A DNA stretch of 64,000 nucleotides, from the NCBI GenBank assembly GCA_030540635.1, contig JAUNVW010000003.1, forward strand, positions 1 through 64,000, read 5' to 3'. Each line of letters begins with the position of its first letter. Positions within the stretch are counted from its first letter, which is position 1. Below are positions 45,459-54,300 of this stretch, in pieces. The translations under genes were made by a program, and so were the position numbers. Source of the stretch: Tissierellia bacterium. GTDB taxonomy: Bacteria > Bacillota > Clostridia > Tissierellales > Peptoniphilaceae. Under the pieces are notes generated by a model. It ran no database searches. It was not told the DNA's origin and saw nothing but the letters and a program-made list of their open reading frames with translations.

Positions 45459-47711
45459 CTATGCTTCTTCGTTTTCTTCTTCAGAATCTTCTTCGTTTTC
45501 TTCTTCATCTAACGAACAAGTTTCTTCTTCCGCATTTTCTTCAGTTTCTTCTTCATTTGTTTCTTCTTCTACTTCTTCTTGTGTTTCAGAAACTACATCT
45601 GTTTTTGCATCGGCACGATCTTCTTCGACAACTTCTTCTTGTTCTGCGGTAACATCGGTTTCAGCTTCTTCTCCACTGCCGAAATCTCCCATGTCCAGTC
45701 CAGCTTCATCTAATAAGAAGCCCAAGTCTGTATTTAATGCATCATCATCAAATAGGCTATCTTGTGTTTCTTGACGTTGTTGACGTGGTTTTTTTCGCTT
45801 GACTTGTTTCTTAGGACGTGGCTTTCTTTCAGGTTTTTTCGGTGCCTCTTTTGTTTCTTTAATGGAAAGGGCGATTCGTTTTTCTTCAGGATTAATCTCA
45901 AGGATTTTAACATCGACCACATCGCCATTATTTAATTCATCCGATGGTTTTTCCACATGGGCGTGACTGATTTGTGAAACGTGAACCAAGCCCTCGACCC
46001 CTTCTTTTAAACGAACAAATGCACCGAAGTCAACAAGATTTACAACAGTACCTTGAACAACATCACCGACTTCATTATTTTCTACAAAAGCTTCAAAGGG
46101 CTTTTGTTGTAATTGTTTTAAACCTAAGGAGATTCGATTTCGCTCCCGATTAGCGCGTAGGATTTTAACTTCAACTTCTTGTCCTTCTTTTAATTCATCC
46201 GATGGATGACTGATTCGATTCCAAGAAATATCTGAAATATGAATTAAACCGTCTACACCACCAATATCAACAAAGGCTCCGAAATCCGTTAAACGTTGGA
46301 CGGTACCTGTAACGACCTTATCTACTTCGATATTTTCCCAAGCTTTGTCGAGTTGTTCTTGTTTCTTTTCCACTAAAACATCTTTTCTCGAAATAACTAA
46401 GCGTCGTTTTCTTTCGTCTATATTAATGATTTTACATTCGCAGGTTTCACCGACAAATTTTCCAAGATTTTTCACGAAATAATCTGCCACATGGGATCCT
46501 GGGATAAATGCTGTAATTCCATCAACATAAGCGAGTAATCCACCTTTGACTTCTTTAAAGATTTCCGCTTCTACGGTTTCTTCGTTTTCATAGGCTTTTA
46601 CTAATTCTTTCCACGCGCGGACATCTTCCACTCTCCTTGTTGAAAGGACAACATTACCTTCACCATCATCGAGCTTAATGACATAAACTTCGATATCATC
46701 ACCTTCGGAAAATAAATCCTTTGGGTTTTTTGACTCATCGGAGCTTAGCTCATCACGATTAATGATACCATCGGATTTATAACCGATATTTACCATTACT
46801 TCGTCATCGGTAACATAGATGACGGTTCCCTTCACAATTTCCCTTGGGTAGATTTTATTCATGCTCTCTTCTACCTGTTCCATAAACTCATCTTTACTGT
46901 AATTTTCCATTACGTTTACAACCTCCTCGATTACCCAGTCCGGCGTTGAGGCTCCGGCAGATAATCCTATTATATTATATTCTAATACTTTTGCCCGTGG
47001 TAAATCCCGGTAATTTTCAATGCGAAAGGAATTGGGATTATGGGCTTTAGCGATTTGAAACAGCTTATTTGTGTTGGAGCTATTCATTCCTCCGATTATA
47101 ATCATGGCATCTACTTCTTGAGCTAATTCCTTTACGCCTTCTTGCCGAACCTTCGTTGCATTGCAAATGGTGTTTTCCACGATAACATCCGTATTATTTC
47201 CTACTATTATATCAGAAAGTTCCTTAAATTTCACAAATTGATTGGTTGTTTGTGAAATAACATAAAACTTTCCATGAACTACGGCATTGGCCTCTTCCCT
47301 TGTCTCCACGACAATGGGATTTTCACCGTAGCTTTTCATTGCAATAATTTCCGGATGAGTAGGATCACCGATAATTACTGTTCGATAACCCCTGTCTTCC
47401 ATTTTACGAATCTTCCCATAGATTTTTAATAAAACGGGACAGGTGGCATCGATCAATTGATTGCCACTGTTCATTATATCATCTTTTTGGTCATTTGGTA
47501 AACCATGTGCCCGTATTATTACGTTTTTTGTCTTAATTTTTTCATTTTCTTCATATAAACCCATCTTCTTTAATCGATCGGTTTCATCTTTATTATGAAT
47601 CAACTGTCCCATGGATGTGGCAGGGCCTTCTTCCAATGCTTTTTCCGTCATCGTCACTGCCCTTTTCACGCCAAAGCAAAAACCAGCGTTTTTCGCGATT
47701 TTAATAATCAC
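45459..47711 (-). CDS. ispH-rpsA: IspH (HMBPP reductase) fused to ribosomal protein S1
   Basis: A 750-residue fusion seen in clostridia. Residues 1 to about 280 are IspH, the last enzyme of the MEP isoprenoid pathway, with its iron-sulfur cysteines at 12, 91 and 183 (GFCFGVKRA, DATCPVL, ENTICNATKVRQ). Residues about 291-625 hold four S1 RNA-binding repeats; the third and fourth carry the classic DFGAFV pattern. The last 120 residues are a Lys/Arg-rich segment (KPRPKKQVKRKK) followed by a tail of nearly pure Glu/Asp. The start codon is GTG, overlapping the plsC stop (TAGTG). The fusion joins isoprenoid synthesis with translation initiation; why is unknown. Confidence 0.96.
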   Translation of the reverse strand: MIIKIAKNAGFCFGVKRAVTMTEKALEEGPATSMGQLIHNKDETDRLKKMGLYEENEKIKTKNVIIRAHGLPNDQKDDIMNSGNQLIDATCPVLLKIYGKIRKMEDRGYRTVIIGDPTHPEIIAMKSYGENPIVVETREEANAVVHGKFYVISQTTNQFVKFKELSDIIVGNNTDVIVENTICNATKVRQEGVKELAQEVDAMIIIGGMNSSNTNKLFQIAKAHNPNSFRIENYRDLPRAKVLEYNIIGLSAGASTPDWVIEEVVNVMENYSKDEFMEQVEESMNKIYPREIVKGTVIYVTDDEVMVNIGYKSDGIINRDELSSDESKNPKDLFSEGDDIEVYVIKLDDGEGNVVLSTRRVEDVRAWKELVKAYENEETVEAEIFKEVKGGLLAYVDGITAFIPGSHVADYFVKNLGKFVGETCECKIINIDERKRRLVISRKDVLVEKKQEQLDKAWENIEVDKVVTGTVQRLTDFGAFVDIGGVDGLIHISDISWNRISHPSDELKEGQEVEVKILRANRERNRISLGLKQLQQKPFEAFVENNEVGDVVQGTVVNLVDFGAFVRLKEGVEGLVHVSQISHAHVEKPSDELNNGDVVDVKILEINPEEKRIALSIKETKEAPKKPERKPRPKKQVKRKKPRQQRQETQDSLFDDDALNTDLGFLLDEAGLDMGDFGSGEEAETDVTAEQEEVVEEDRADAKTDVVSETQEEVEEETNEEETEENAEEETCSLDEEENEEDSEEENEEA

Positions 47712-48280
47712 TATTTTTCCTCCATTTGATAAATTTTATCATAAACAGCTTTTGTAATCTTATAATATTGTTCTTTTTTATTTCCTTCATATTCTCTAGG
47801 ATCGACGATTCCTTTTCCATGGATCACGACCTTTGAGAATAATTTGTATTTACTTTCAATATATAAAACGAGTATCGGCGCCTTTGAACGGGAGGCCAAC
47901 AAGCCGATCCCTTCTTTCATATTACCCAGATCTACATTTTTTACTCGGGTACCTTCTGGAAATATCCCCAATACTTCATCATTTTTCAATACCCCAAGGG
48001 ATTTTTTTATTGATTTTATATCTGTGGCATCACGATCCACCGATATAACACCGGCACCATTTAATAGGGGACGCAGTAAAGGATGATCAAATAATTCCCT
48101 TTTCCCCATAAAACGAATTGGCCGTTTGAAATGGGTAGCGACAAAAAAAGGATCCCACCCACTATTGTGATTGCTACATACAATTAAAGGTCCTTCTGGA
48201 ATTTCTTCCAATCCCTTGATTTCAACACGAAATAAAATTTTAATGACAACCGCCATAATTGAACATAAAACTTTGTACAT
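47711..48280 (-). CDS. plsC: 1-acyl-sn-glycerol-3-phosphate acyltransferase
   Basis: A 189-residue membrane-associated acyltransferase of phospholipid synthesis. The catalytic NHxxxxD motif is CSNHNSGWDPFF, and the second block is IFPEGTRVKN. One hydrophobic N-terminal segment (residues 1-18) anchors it. It sits between cmk and ispH-rpsA with overlapping or touching codons, as in other clostridia. Confidence 0.92.
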   Translation of the reverse strand: MYKVLCSIMAVVIKILFRVEIKGLEEIPEGPLIVCSNHNSGWDPFFVATHFKRPIRFMGKRELFDHPLLRPLLNGAGVISVDRDATDIKSIKKSLGVLKNDEVLGIFPEGTRVKNVDLGNMKEGIGLLASRSKAPILVLYIESKYKLFSKVVIHGKGIVDPREYEGNKKEQYYKITKAVYDKIYQMEEK

Positions 48281-49099
48281 TTATTCCCCCGCCTTCTTTA
48301 GGATAATCTCCATCACTTTCTGAATGGTTTCCCCTTCATCCATATTGGAATTATCCAATCGAATTCCGTCTTCTGCTTTTTTCAACGGTGAGATTTCCCT
48401 TGTGGTATCATATTCATCCCGGCGATTAATATCCGACAATACCATTTCAAAGGCTATGGCTTCATTCATTTGTTTAAATCGCCGTTTTGCTCGAACTTCC
48501 GGAGTAGCCGTTAAATAGATCTTGACCTTCGCCTGGGGTAAAACGACGGTGCCTATATCTCGCCCATCTAATACCGTCGATTGTTTTTTCGAGATTTCCC
48601 GTTGGGTATCAACGAGTTTTTCCCGAACAAAACCATAGGAAGAAACGAGGGAAACTTGATCGGTTACTTCTTTACTACGGATTCGATCTTCTAAATCTTC
48701 ACCATTTAAAAGAAGTTTTCCATGGTCATATTGGAAAGACATTTCCTCCAAGGCCACTTTAATGGCCCCTTCATTGTGTAAATCAATCTTCTTTTCCATC
48801 AATGCGTAGGTAATTCCCCGATACATAGCCCCCGTATCTAAATAGGCGATATTTAATTGCTTCGCAATCTTTTTGGCAATGGTCGATTTCCCCGAACCCG
48901 ATGGACCGTCAATGGCAATATTAAACTCCCGATCCAGGGGAAAATAATGATATTCACCGTCTTTTGATACTGTCGTGATAAATTCTTGAAAATCGATATC
49001 GAAATCTTCTTCCCGAAGGATTTCCCCTAAAGGATGGGCGATAAGGATCCTCGAAATATTCTTTTTATTCACCCGATCCAACAATTCTTTTCTATTCAT
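48281..49099 (-). CDS. cmk: Cytidylate kinase with an unexplained N-terminal extension
   Basis: A 272-residue protein. Residues from about 59 on are a complete CMP/dCMP kinase: P-loop IAIDGPSGSGKST, NMP-binding block DTGAMYRGITYA, and LDGRDIGTVVLPQA. Before it is an added segment of about 58 residues that I do not recognise (it starts MNRKELLDRVNKKNI and has IAHPLGEILREEDFDIDF). Ordinary Cmk proteins start within a few residues of the P-loop. ATG 49099 has a GGGAGG site and overlaps the end of the preceding gene by 8 bases. Confidence 0.92.
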   Translation of the reverse strand: MNRKELLDRVNKKNISRILIAHPLGEILREEDFDIDFQEFITTVSKDGEYHYFPLDREFNIAIDGPSGSGKSTIAKKIAKQLNIAYLDTGAMYRGITYALMEKKIDLHNEGAIKVALEEMSFQYDHGKLLLNGEDLEDRIRSKEVTDQVSLVSSYGFVREKLVDTQREISKKQSTVLDGRDIGTVVLPQAKVKIYLTATPEVRAKRRFKQMNEAIAFEMVLSDINRRDEYDTTREISPLKKAEDGIRLDNSNMDEGETIQKVMEIILKKAGE

Positions 49100-50303
49100 T
49101 ATCTTTACCTCCCGCTGATTTCCCAGCAACAAAACCCGTAGACCAAGCAATTTGTAAATTAAATCCACCGGTTAATCCATCGATATCTAATATTTCCCCG
49201 GCAAAATATAAGTTTTCCACGTATTTCGATTCCATAGTCGACGGATCGACTTCATCAACATGAACGCCACCGGCGGTGATAATCCCTCGATGGGCATCTT
49301 CTGTTCCCAGAATGTGATAGCGTAAATCCTTTATGGTTTCTACTAAATCTATCCGTTCTTTTCGCGTTAATTGATTGATTTTACGGTCCTCTGGGATTTT
49401 GCTTTTCGTTAATACTTCATGGATCATCTTATTCAATAATAAATCCTTCAAACCATTTTTTATATCGCGATTGGCATATTTTTCAAAATCCCGTAAAAGA
49501 CGGCGATCAAGTTGTTCTTTTGTCAATCCCGGCTTTAAATCCAAATGGATGATTCCCCCGGGGGATTTACTGATTAAAGACGATAAAGTCAATATTAAGG
49601 GACCCGATAAGCCCCTTTTCGTGTATAGGACTTCCCCGATTTCATCATAGAAAAGCTCTTCTTTTCGATAACTTATTCCAATATTTCGAAGGCTAATTCC
49701 TTCTAAATCGGACACATCCTCTTTTACATTCAAGGCAATGAGTCCTGGTCTTGGCCTTATGATTTTATGTCCCATCTTCGACGCAAATTCATAGCCATCT
49801 CCCGTGGAACCCGTTGCTGGATAAGTGATTCCCCCAGTGGCAATGATGACTTTATCGGCAACGTAATTCTTTTTATTGGTGTATACCATAAACTTTTCTT
49901 TCTTTTCGATGGCATTGACCTTGGTATTATAAAGGATCTTTACATTATTTTTATGAAGTCTTCTTTCCAATGCCTTCATAATATCCGAGGATTTATCACT
50001 TACGGGAAAAACCCGCCCTCCCCGTTCTACTTTTAAGGGCACATCTTCTTCCACCATTTTCATCATATCTTCATTGGAAAACTGATATAAAGAAGAATAC
50101 ATAAAATATGGATTATTCACAAGGGAAGAAATGATATCTTCCACTGGGCAATCATTGGTTAGATTACAACGCCCCTTCCCTGTAATATAGACTTTTTTCA
50201 TGAGTTTTTCATTTTTTTCAAAAATAATTACTTTTTCTTTTGTTCCTGCGCCAATACCTGCCAAAACGCCGGCGGCTCCACCACCAATAATTGCAATTGT
50301 CAT
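49092..50303 (-). CDS. FAD-dependent oxidoreductase, BaiN/HI0933 (YhiN) family
   Basis: A 403-residue flavoprotein. The N-terminal FAD-binding fold is IIGGGAAGVLAGIGAG, then the family signature KVYITGKGRCNLTND, and the C-terminal FAD block is LYFAGEILDIDGLTGGFNLQ. It is common beside cmk in clostridia. The family includes a bile-acid converting enzyme, but most members, including this one, have no proven substrate. Confidence 0.92.
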   Translation of the reverse strand: MTIAIIGGGAAGVLAGIGAGTKEKVIIFEKNEKLMKKVYITGKGRCNLTNDCPVEDIISSLVNNPYFMYSSLYQFSNEDMMKMVEEDVPLKVERGGRVFPVSDKSSDIMKALERRLHKNNVKILYNTKVNAIEKKEKFMVYTNKKNYVADKVIIATGGITYPATGSTGDGYEFASKMGHKIIRPRPGLIALNVKEDVSDLEGISLRNIGISYRKEELFYDEIGEVLYTKRGLSGPLILTLSSLISKSPGGIIHLDLKPGLTKEQLDRRLLRDFEKYANRDIKNGLKDLLLNKMIHEVLTKSKIPEDRKINQLTRKERIDLVETIKDLRYHILGTEDAHRGIITAGGVHVDEVDPSTMESKYVENLYFAGEILDIDGLTGGFNLQIAWSTGFVAGKSAGGKDNE

Positions 50304-50310
50304 ATTTCAC

Positions 50311-50856
50311 CTATAATTTTTCCAATACCAATACGAAAGGCGGATTGTTCTTTTGATTGATAAAATCGTATTTCATACAATTCCACTGTTTTTGGTCGAA
50401 CTCTTTGATTTTCTTCAATAAATACATTTCTTCTTCTTTTCCCGATGGATGACCGGGATAAAAAGTCATGATGATCAATCCCTTAGGCAATAGTAAATCC
50501 ATCGCTTTTTTTAAGGATCGATAGACCGTAATTTTATCTGTTGTTATGGTTTTATCGCCACCGGGAAGATAGCCTAAATTATAAATAAATAAATTTGCTT
50601 CTTTAATATATTTATCGACATTTTCATGACTATCATGGATAAGCCTTTTGTTTGTAAAATCCGATAATAATTTCGCCGATGATCTAATGGCCTTTTCTTG
50701 AAGATCAAAACCATAGAGAAAACCTTGGGGAATTTGTTTTAAAATCCATAAACTGTCTTTGCCATGGCCCAAGGTCATATCCACGCAAATTTCATTTCCC
50801 GTTAGGAAATGATTCAATAATTTACGGGTTATTTCAACGGTATTAATGGGAAGCAC
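50311..50856 (-). CDS. mnmM: Class I SAM-dependent methyltransferase, MnmM/YtqB family
   Basis: A 181-residue methyltransferase. The SAM motif is VDMTLGHGKDS, and the characteristic block IYNLGYLPGGDK and the PGHPSGKEEE stretch match YtqB/MnmM, which adds the methyl group in mnm5s2U34 of tRNA. GTG 50856 is preferred because AAGG lies before it and the protein then starts at the family-typical LPI segment. An ATG at 50880 is possible but lacks a ribosome site. It overlaps the preceding gene by 14 bases. Confidence 0.85.
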   Translation of the reverse strand: MLPINTVEITRKLLNHFLTGNEICVDMTLGHGKDSLWILKQIPQGFLYGFDLQEKAIRSSAKLLSDFTNKRLIHDSHENVDKYIKEANLFIYNLGYLPGGDKTITTDKITVYRSLKKAMDLLLPKGLIIMTFYPGHPSGKEEEMYLLKKIKEFDQKQWNCMKYDFINQKNNPPFVLVLEKL

Positions 50857-51199
50857 GGCAATCACCTTGGAATAATTCATCGAGGATAATTTTCTTTCCG
50901 GGATAAAAGTCCTCGGTACAGCCCTTTCGATCATAAAATACTCCATGGCCCAATTGATGAACCTTAAATCCCGTGGACTTTAAAAAAAATAAAGCGTATT
51001 CTTTTTTATCCGAAAGGATTTGAAAATCTTCCAAATAAACTTTATCCCCAATGGTTATCCTCGAATAACCTAGAATTTTTTCATTTTCTCGAAAAACATA
51101 GAGATAACTCGGTAATTCCAAAGAGATATTTAAATCCATGGGGAATTTTTCCATTAATATTTCCAAATCATCGGGCACCATATCTTTTAACGATAACAT
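50843..51199 (-). CDS. Small hypothetical protein, GNAT-like by impression
   Basis: A 118-residue cytoplasmic protein I do not recognise. It has a central strand-rich part (YLYVFRENEKILGYSRITIG) that looks like the start of a GNAT acetyltransferase fold, and a C-terminal GHGVFYDRKGCTEDFYPGKK with no known motif. There are no membrane segments. It overlaps the rluB stop at one end and the mnmM start at the other, so it is translated as part of the operon and is very likely real. A function linked to tRNA or rRNA modification is a guess from its neighbours only. Confidence 0.75.
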   Translation of the reverse strand: MLSLKDMVPDDLEILMEKFPMDLNISLELPSYLYVFRENEKILGYSRITIGDKVYLEDFQILSDKKEYALFFLKSTGFKVHQLGHGVFYDRKGCTEDFYPGKKIILDELFQGDCRASH

Positions 51200-51897
51200 T
51201 CTTCTTTCAACTCTTTCAACTCATTTTTCTTTAATTCACGATATTCTCCAGGGGCTAAATTTCCCAAATGAAGGGGCCCCAATTGAATCCGACACAATTC
51301 GATCACCGGATGGCCAATACGATGAAACATTTTTCGAATTTGTCGATTTCGCCCCTCATCAATGGTGACAAAATACGAAGATGTATCCTTTCCCGTGGCT
51401 TTTCCTTCAATCGTACAGGGATTTAATAAATAATCATCGATGATGATTCCTTTTTCTAATCGAGATATGTTTTTTTTCGATGGATGACCGGATACTAAAA
51501 CATCATAGGTTTTCTTAATCCCGTAACGGGGATGGGTGATTCGATGGGTGAGAATTCCATCATTTGTTAACAATAACAAGCCCGTTGAATCCTTATCTAA
51601 ACGGCCAGCCGGATAAATCCTTTCCTTAGTATCGATAAGATCAACCACTTGGAGCTTCTCATGGGGATCGTCCACCGTTGTGACATAATCCAAAGGCTTA
51701 TGTAGGAGATAATAAACTAATTTTCCTTCTAATTTTATCACATCGCCATCGACTTCCACTACATCCTCTTTACCGATATCAATCCCCGGATGATCCACCG
51801 TATTTCCATTTACTCTAACCCTTCCATTAAATACGAGTTCATCGGCTTTTCGCCTCGAAGATATCCCCGCCCTTGCAATGTATTTATTCAGTCGCAT
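51187..51897 (-). CDS. rluB: Ribosomal large-subunit pseudouridine synthase, RluB/RsuA family
   Basis: A 236-residue enzyme with an N-terminal S4 RNA-binding domain (LNKYIARAGISSRRKADELV) and a pseudouridine synthase domain with the catalytic Asp in AGRLDKDSTGLLLLTNDG. The block EGRNRQIRKMF is typical of the RluB/RsuA group. The gene overlaps scpB by 14 bases. In many Firmicutes scpA-scpB-rluB are together. The exact uridine is predicted to be in 23S rRNA. Confidence 0.92.
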   Translation of the reverse strand: MRLNKYIARAGISSRRKADELVFNGRVRVNGNTVDHPGIDIGKEDVVEVDGDVIKLEGKLVYYLLHKPLDYVTTVDDPHEKLQVVDLIDTKERIYPAGRLDKDSTGLLLLTNDGILTHRITHPRYGIKKTYDVLVSGHPSKKNISRLEKGIIIDDYLLNPCTIEGKATGKDTSSYFVTIDEGRNRQIRKMFHRIGHPVIELCRIQLGPLHLGNLAPGEYRELKKNELKELKEECYR

Positions 51898-52435
51898 GAT
51901 CCTTCTCCTGTTCGATTTTGTATTTTTCCATTTCCGTCAATTGTGGCAAATCCTTTAAATCTTCTAAATTAAAGGATTGTAAAAACCGATTTGTCGTACG
52001 GTATAATATGGGTCGTCCAATTTGATCCAAACGGCCGGCCTCTTCAATCAATCCCCTTTTTTGTAAAGTCTGTATCGTCGAAGTCGAAGAAACCCCCCGT
52101 AGATTTTCAATATCAATTCGAGTAACCGGTTGCTTATAGGCGATAATCGCCAATGTTTCCATACATCCCGAACTGAGACTTGTCACCTTCTGCTTCTCAA
52201 CAAATTTCGAAACAATACCTTTAACTTCTTTCACCGTTTGTAATTGATAACAATCGCCGACTTTTTTAATCATCAAGCCCCGTTCATCTTTTTGGAATTC
52301 TTCTTTCATTTCTTCAATGATCAATCGGGCATCTTTTTTCGAGACATCTAAAGCCCTGGCAATTTCTGTTAATTCCAAGGGTTCCCCCCAAAGAAACAAA
52401 ATGGCTTCGATGGCTTTTTTATGTTGTCTATCCAT
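51884..52435 (-). CDS. scpB: Condensin subunit ScpB
   Basis: A 183-residue kleisin-associated winged-helix protein (kite). It dimerises and binds ScpA in the SMC condensin. The family blocks KAIEAILFLWGEPLEL and LAIIAYKQPVTRIDIENLRG are present. It overlaps scpA by 8 bases and rluB by 14. The Smc gene begins the same operon. Confidence 0.93.
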   Translation of the reverse strand: MDRQHKKAIEAILFLWGEPLELTEIARALDVSKKDARLIIEEMKEEFQKDERGLMIKKVGDCYQLQTVKEVKGIVSKFVEKQKVTSLSSGCMETLAIIAYKQPVTRIDIENLRGVSSTSTIQTLQKRGLIEEAGRLDQIGRPILYRTTNRFLQSFNLEDLKDLPQLTEMEKYKIEQEKDHATE

Positions 52436-53153
52436 GATTTGCCTCCACTCGAATATCGTCGTTAAAATCCCGTTGAATCACCTGTATCTTTTTATTTTTC
52501 ATCAATTCCAATAGGGATAAGAATATCGTGATGATTTCAAATTTTGATCCATCTCTTTTCACAAAATCCATAATTCCATAATTTTTCCCCGGCCGTAACA
52601 TCCACTCAATTTCATCGACATATTCCTCCACACTAAACTCATCGGCACGGATAATCTCAAAGCGATCTTCCTCCACCTCTTCCACGGAGGCGAGTAATTG
52701 ATCCAAGGCCGATACTAATTTTTCAATATCGTATTCTAAGATAATCTCCCGTTGATCCCTCTTAAAGGGCCCTAAATCCGATGGCACTTTGGAGTAATGG
52801 GATTCTTGTTCCTTTCCATAGATCATTAAAGATTTCGCCAATTCTTTCATTTTTTGATATTCAATAATCCGTTGTTTTAATATTTCCTCTGAAATCTCTT
52901 CCCCATCTTCCTCCTCTTTTTGTGGCAATAGGGATTTCGATTTGATATAAATTAAAGTCGATGCCATATCAATAAAATCCGTCATATCCTCTTTTTCCCG
53001 GGCCATAATTTCCAATTGTTCCAAATAATTCTCGGTAATTTTCGATATTTTTACATCGGCAATATCGACTTCTTCTTTCTCAATTAATTGTAACAAGAGA
53101 TCCATTGGCCCTGAAAAATAGGCTTGATTAATATCGATCGCCAAAAATATCAC
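52428..53153 (-). CDS. scpA: Condensin kleisin subunit ScpA
   Basis: A 241-residue kleisin that bridges the Smc heads. The N-terminal FSGPMDLLLQLIEKEEVDI is the family signature, and the C-terminal winged helix that binds Smc ends at about residue 235. The start is GTG, overlapping the stop of the M50 peptidase gene (GTGA). With scpB and smc the whole condensin is encoded in this one co-directional run. Confidence 0.93.
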   Translation of the reverse strand: MIFLAIDINQAYFSGPMDLLLQLIEKEEVDIADVKISKITENYLEQLEIMAREKEDMTDFIDMASTLIYIKSKSLLPQKEEEDGEEISEEILKQRIIEYQKMKELAKSLMIYGKEQESHYSKVPSDLGPFKRDQREIILEYDIEKLVSALDQLLASVEEVEEDRFEIIRADEFSVEEYVDEIEWMLRPGKNYGIMDFVKRDGSKFEIITIFLSLLELMKNKKIQVIQRDFNDDIRVEANHG

Positions 53154-53755
53154 CGAACCAATTGTAAAGTAAAATTTCCAAGACCATTGATTATTTTCGT
53201 CGCCAATGGCGATAAAAATCGAGGGAGTATTCCCGATACAATCAATAGGATCAAGAGAATATAAATGTATTTTTCATACTTAAACAGATATTCTAAAGCA
53301 TTACCCGGTAAAAGGGAGGCTAAAGCCTTCGATCCATCCAATGGAGGCAATGGAATACTATTAAAAATGGCGAAATACACATTGTAAATAAGTAATAGTA
53401 AAAAGAACTCTTGCAGTATTTCACCCTTTACCACCCAAATAAAAAAAGCACCGATAATCGCCAATATCATATTCATGGTAACACCAGCTATGGACACCAA
53501 AAAAGTACCTAGACGTTTTCTTTTAAAGTAATACATATTAATTGGCACAGGTTTTGCCCAGCCAAATCGAAATATGATCATACTAAGAACGCCTAGGGGG
53601 TCCAAATGTCGTAAAGGATTCAGTGAAAGTCGTCCCTGGGTTTTTGCCGTTGTATCGCCCATCCACAATGCCACATAGCCATGGGCTAACTCGTGGGCGA
53701 CAATTGTGATAACGAGTACGGGCACCAATAGGGCATATTCTCTAAATTTGTCCAT
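53150..53755 (-). CDS. Site-2 protease family (M50) membrane metallopeptidase
   Basis: A 201-residue intramembrane protease with four to five hydrophobic segments. The zinc-binding motif is HELAH in TIVAHELAHGYVAL, and the second motif is PLPPLDGSKAL. It is of the short type without a PDZ domain, often found next to scpA in Firmicutes. Its substrates are unknown. It overlaps scpA by 4 bases and the nudix gene by 14. Confidence 0.9.
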   Translation of the reverse strand: MDKFREYALLVPVLVITIVAHELAHGYVALWMGDTTAKTQGRLSLNPLRHLDPLGVLSMIIFRFGWAKPVPINMYYFKRKRLGTFLVSIAGVTMNMILAIIGAFFIWVVKGEILQEFFLLLLIYNVYFAIFNSIPLPPLDGSKALASLLPGNALEYLFKYEKYIYILLILLIVSGILPRFLSPLATKIINGLGNFTLQLVR

Positions 53756-54299
53756 TATCCATCATTTTCTTCACATATAAAACGCCCATGATCGTTTTGG
53801 AATCGGTAATTTCTCCCGTATCAATCATTTCAATGACCCTTTCAAAGGGCATTTTCACAATTTCTAGAAATTCATCATCATCCCCTTCTTTCTTCCCTTC
53901 ATAAATATCATTGGTAAAGAAAAACGATGTTTTTTCGTTGGTAAATCCAGGGGAAGAATAGGCGTCAAAGAGATACTCCAAATGATTGGATCCATAACCA
54001 ATCTCTTCTTGCATTTCCCGAAGTGCCGTTTCCCTCGGCTGTTCATTGGATTCCACTAAGCCGGCTGGTATTTCTAATATAAAATCATCAATGGCCTTTC
54101 GGTATTGACGCACTAAAAAGATCTCCTCTTTATCCAGCACAACTAAGGCGACAGCTTTACTATGGTCGACGATTTCCCGCTTTGAATATTTTTGATTGGG
54201 CAGTTCTACGGTTTCCACGCGAAGATTTAAAATTCGCCCTTCATAAATCATTTCGGATTTCACTGTTTTTTCAATACTTTGATCTCCTCGTTGATCCAT
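53742..54299 (-). CDS. NUDIX hydrolase, ADP-ribose pyrophosphatase type
   Basis: A 185-residue enzyme. The full nudix box is in GLVESNEQPRETALREMQEE followed by IGY, and the earlier LVRQYRKAIDDFILEIPAG is typical of the ADP-ribose pyrophosphatase (NudF) group. ATG 54299 follows a GAGGGG site; the frame runs further upstream into recN without a better start. It would clear ADP-ribose or related nucleotides. Confidence 0.9.
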   Translation of the reverse strand: MDQRGDQSIEKTVKSEMIYEGRILNLRVETVELPNQKYSKREIVDHSKAVALVVLDKEEIFLVRQYRKAIDDFILEIPAGLVESNEQPRETALREMQEEIGYGSNHLEYLFDAYSSPGFTNEKTSFFFTNDIYEGKKEGDDDEFLEIVKMPFERVIEMIDTGEITDSKTIMGVLYVKKMMDNGQI

Positions 54300-54300
54300 C

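Noticed and set aside
45455-45652. Plus-strand Leu-rich open frame opposite the end of ispH-rpsA
   Set aside because: It is the antisense shadow of the Glu-rich tail.
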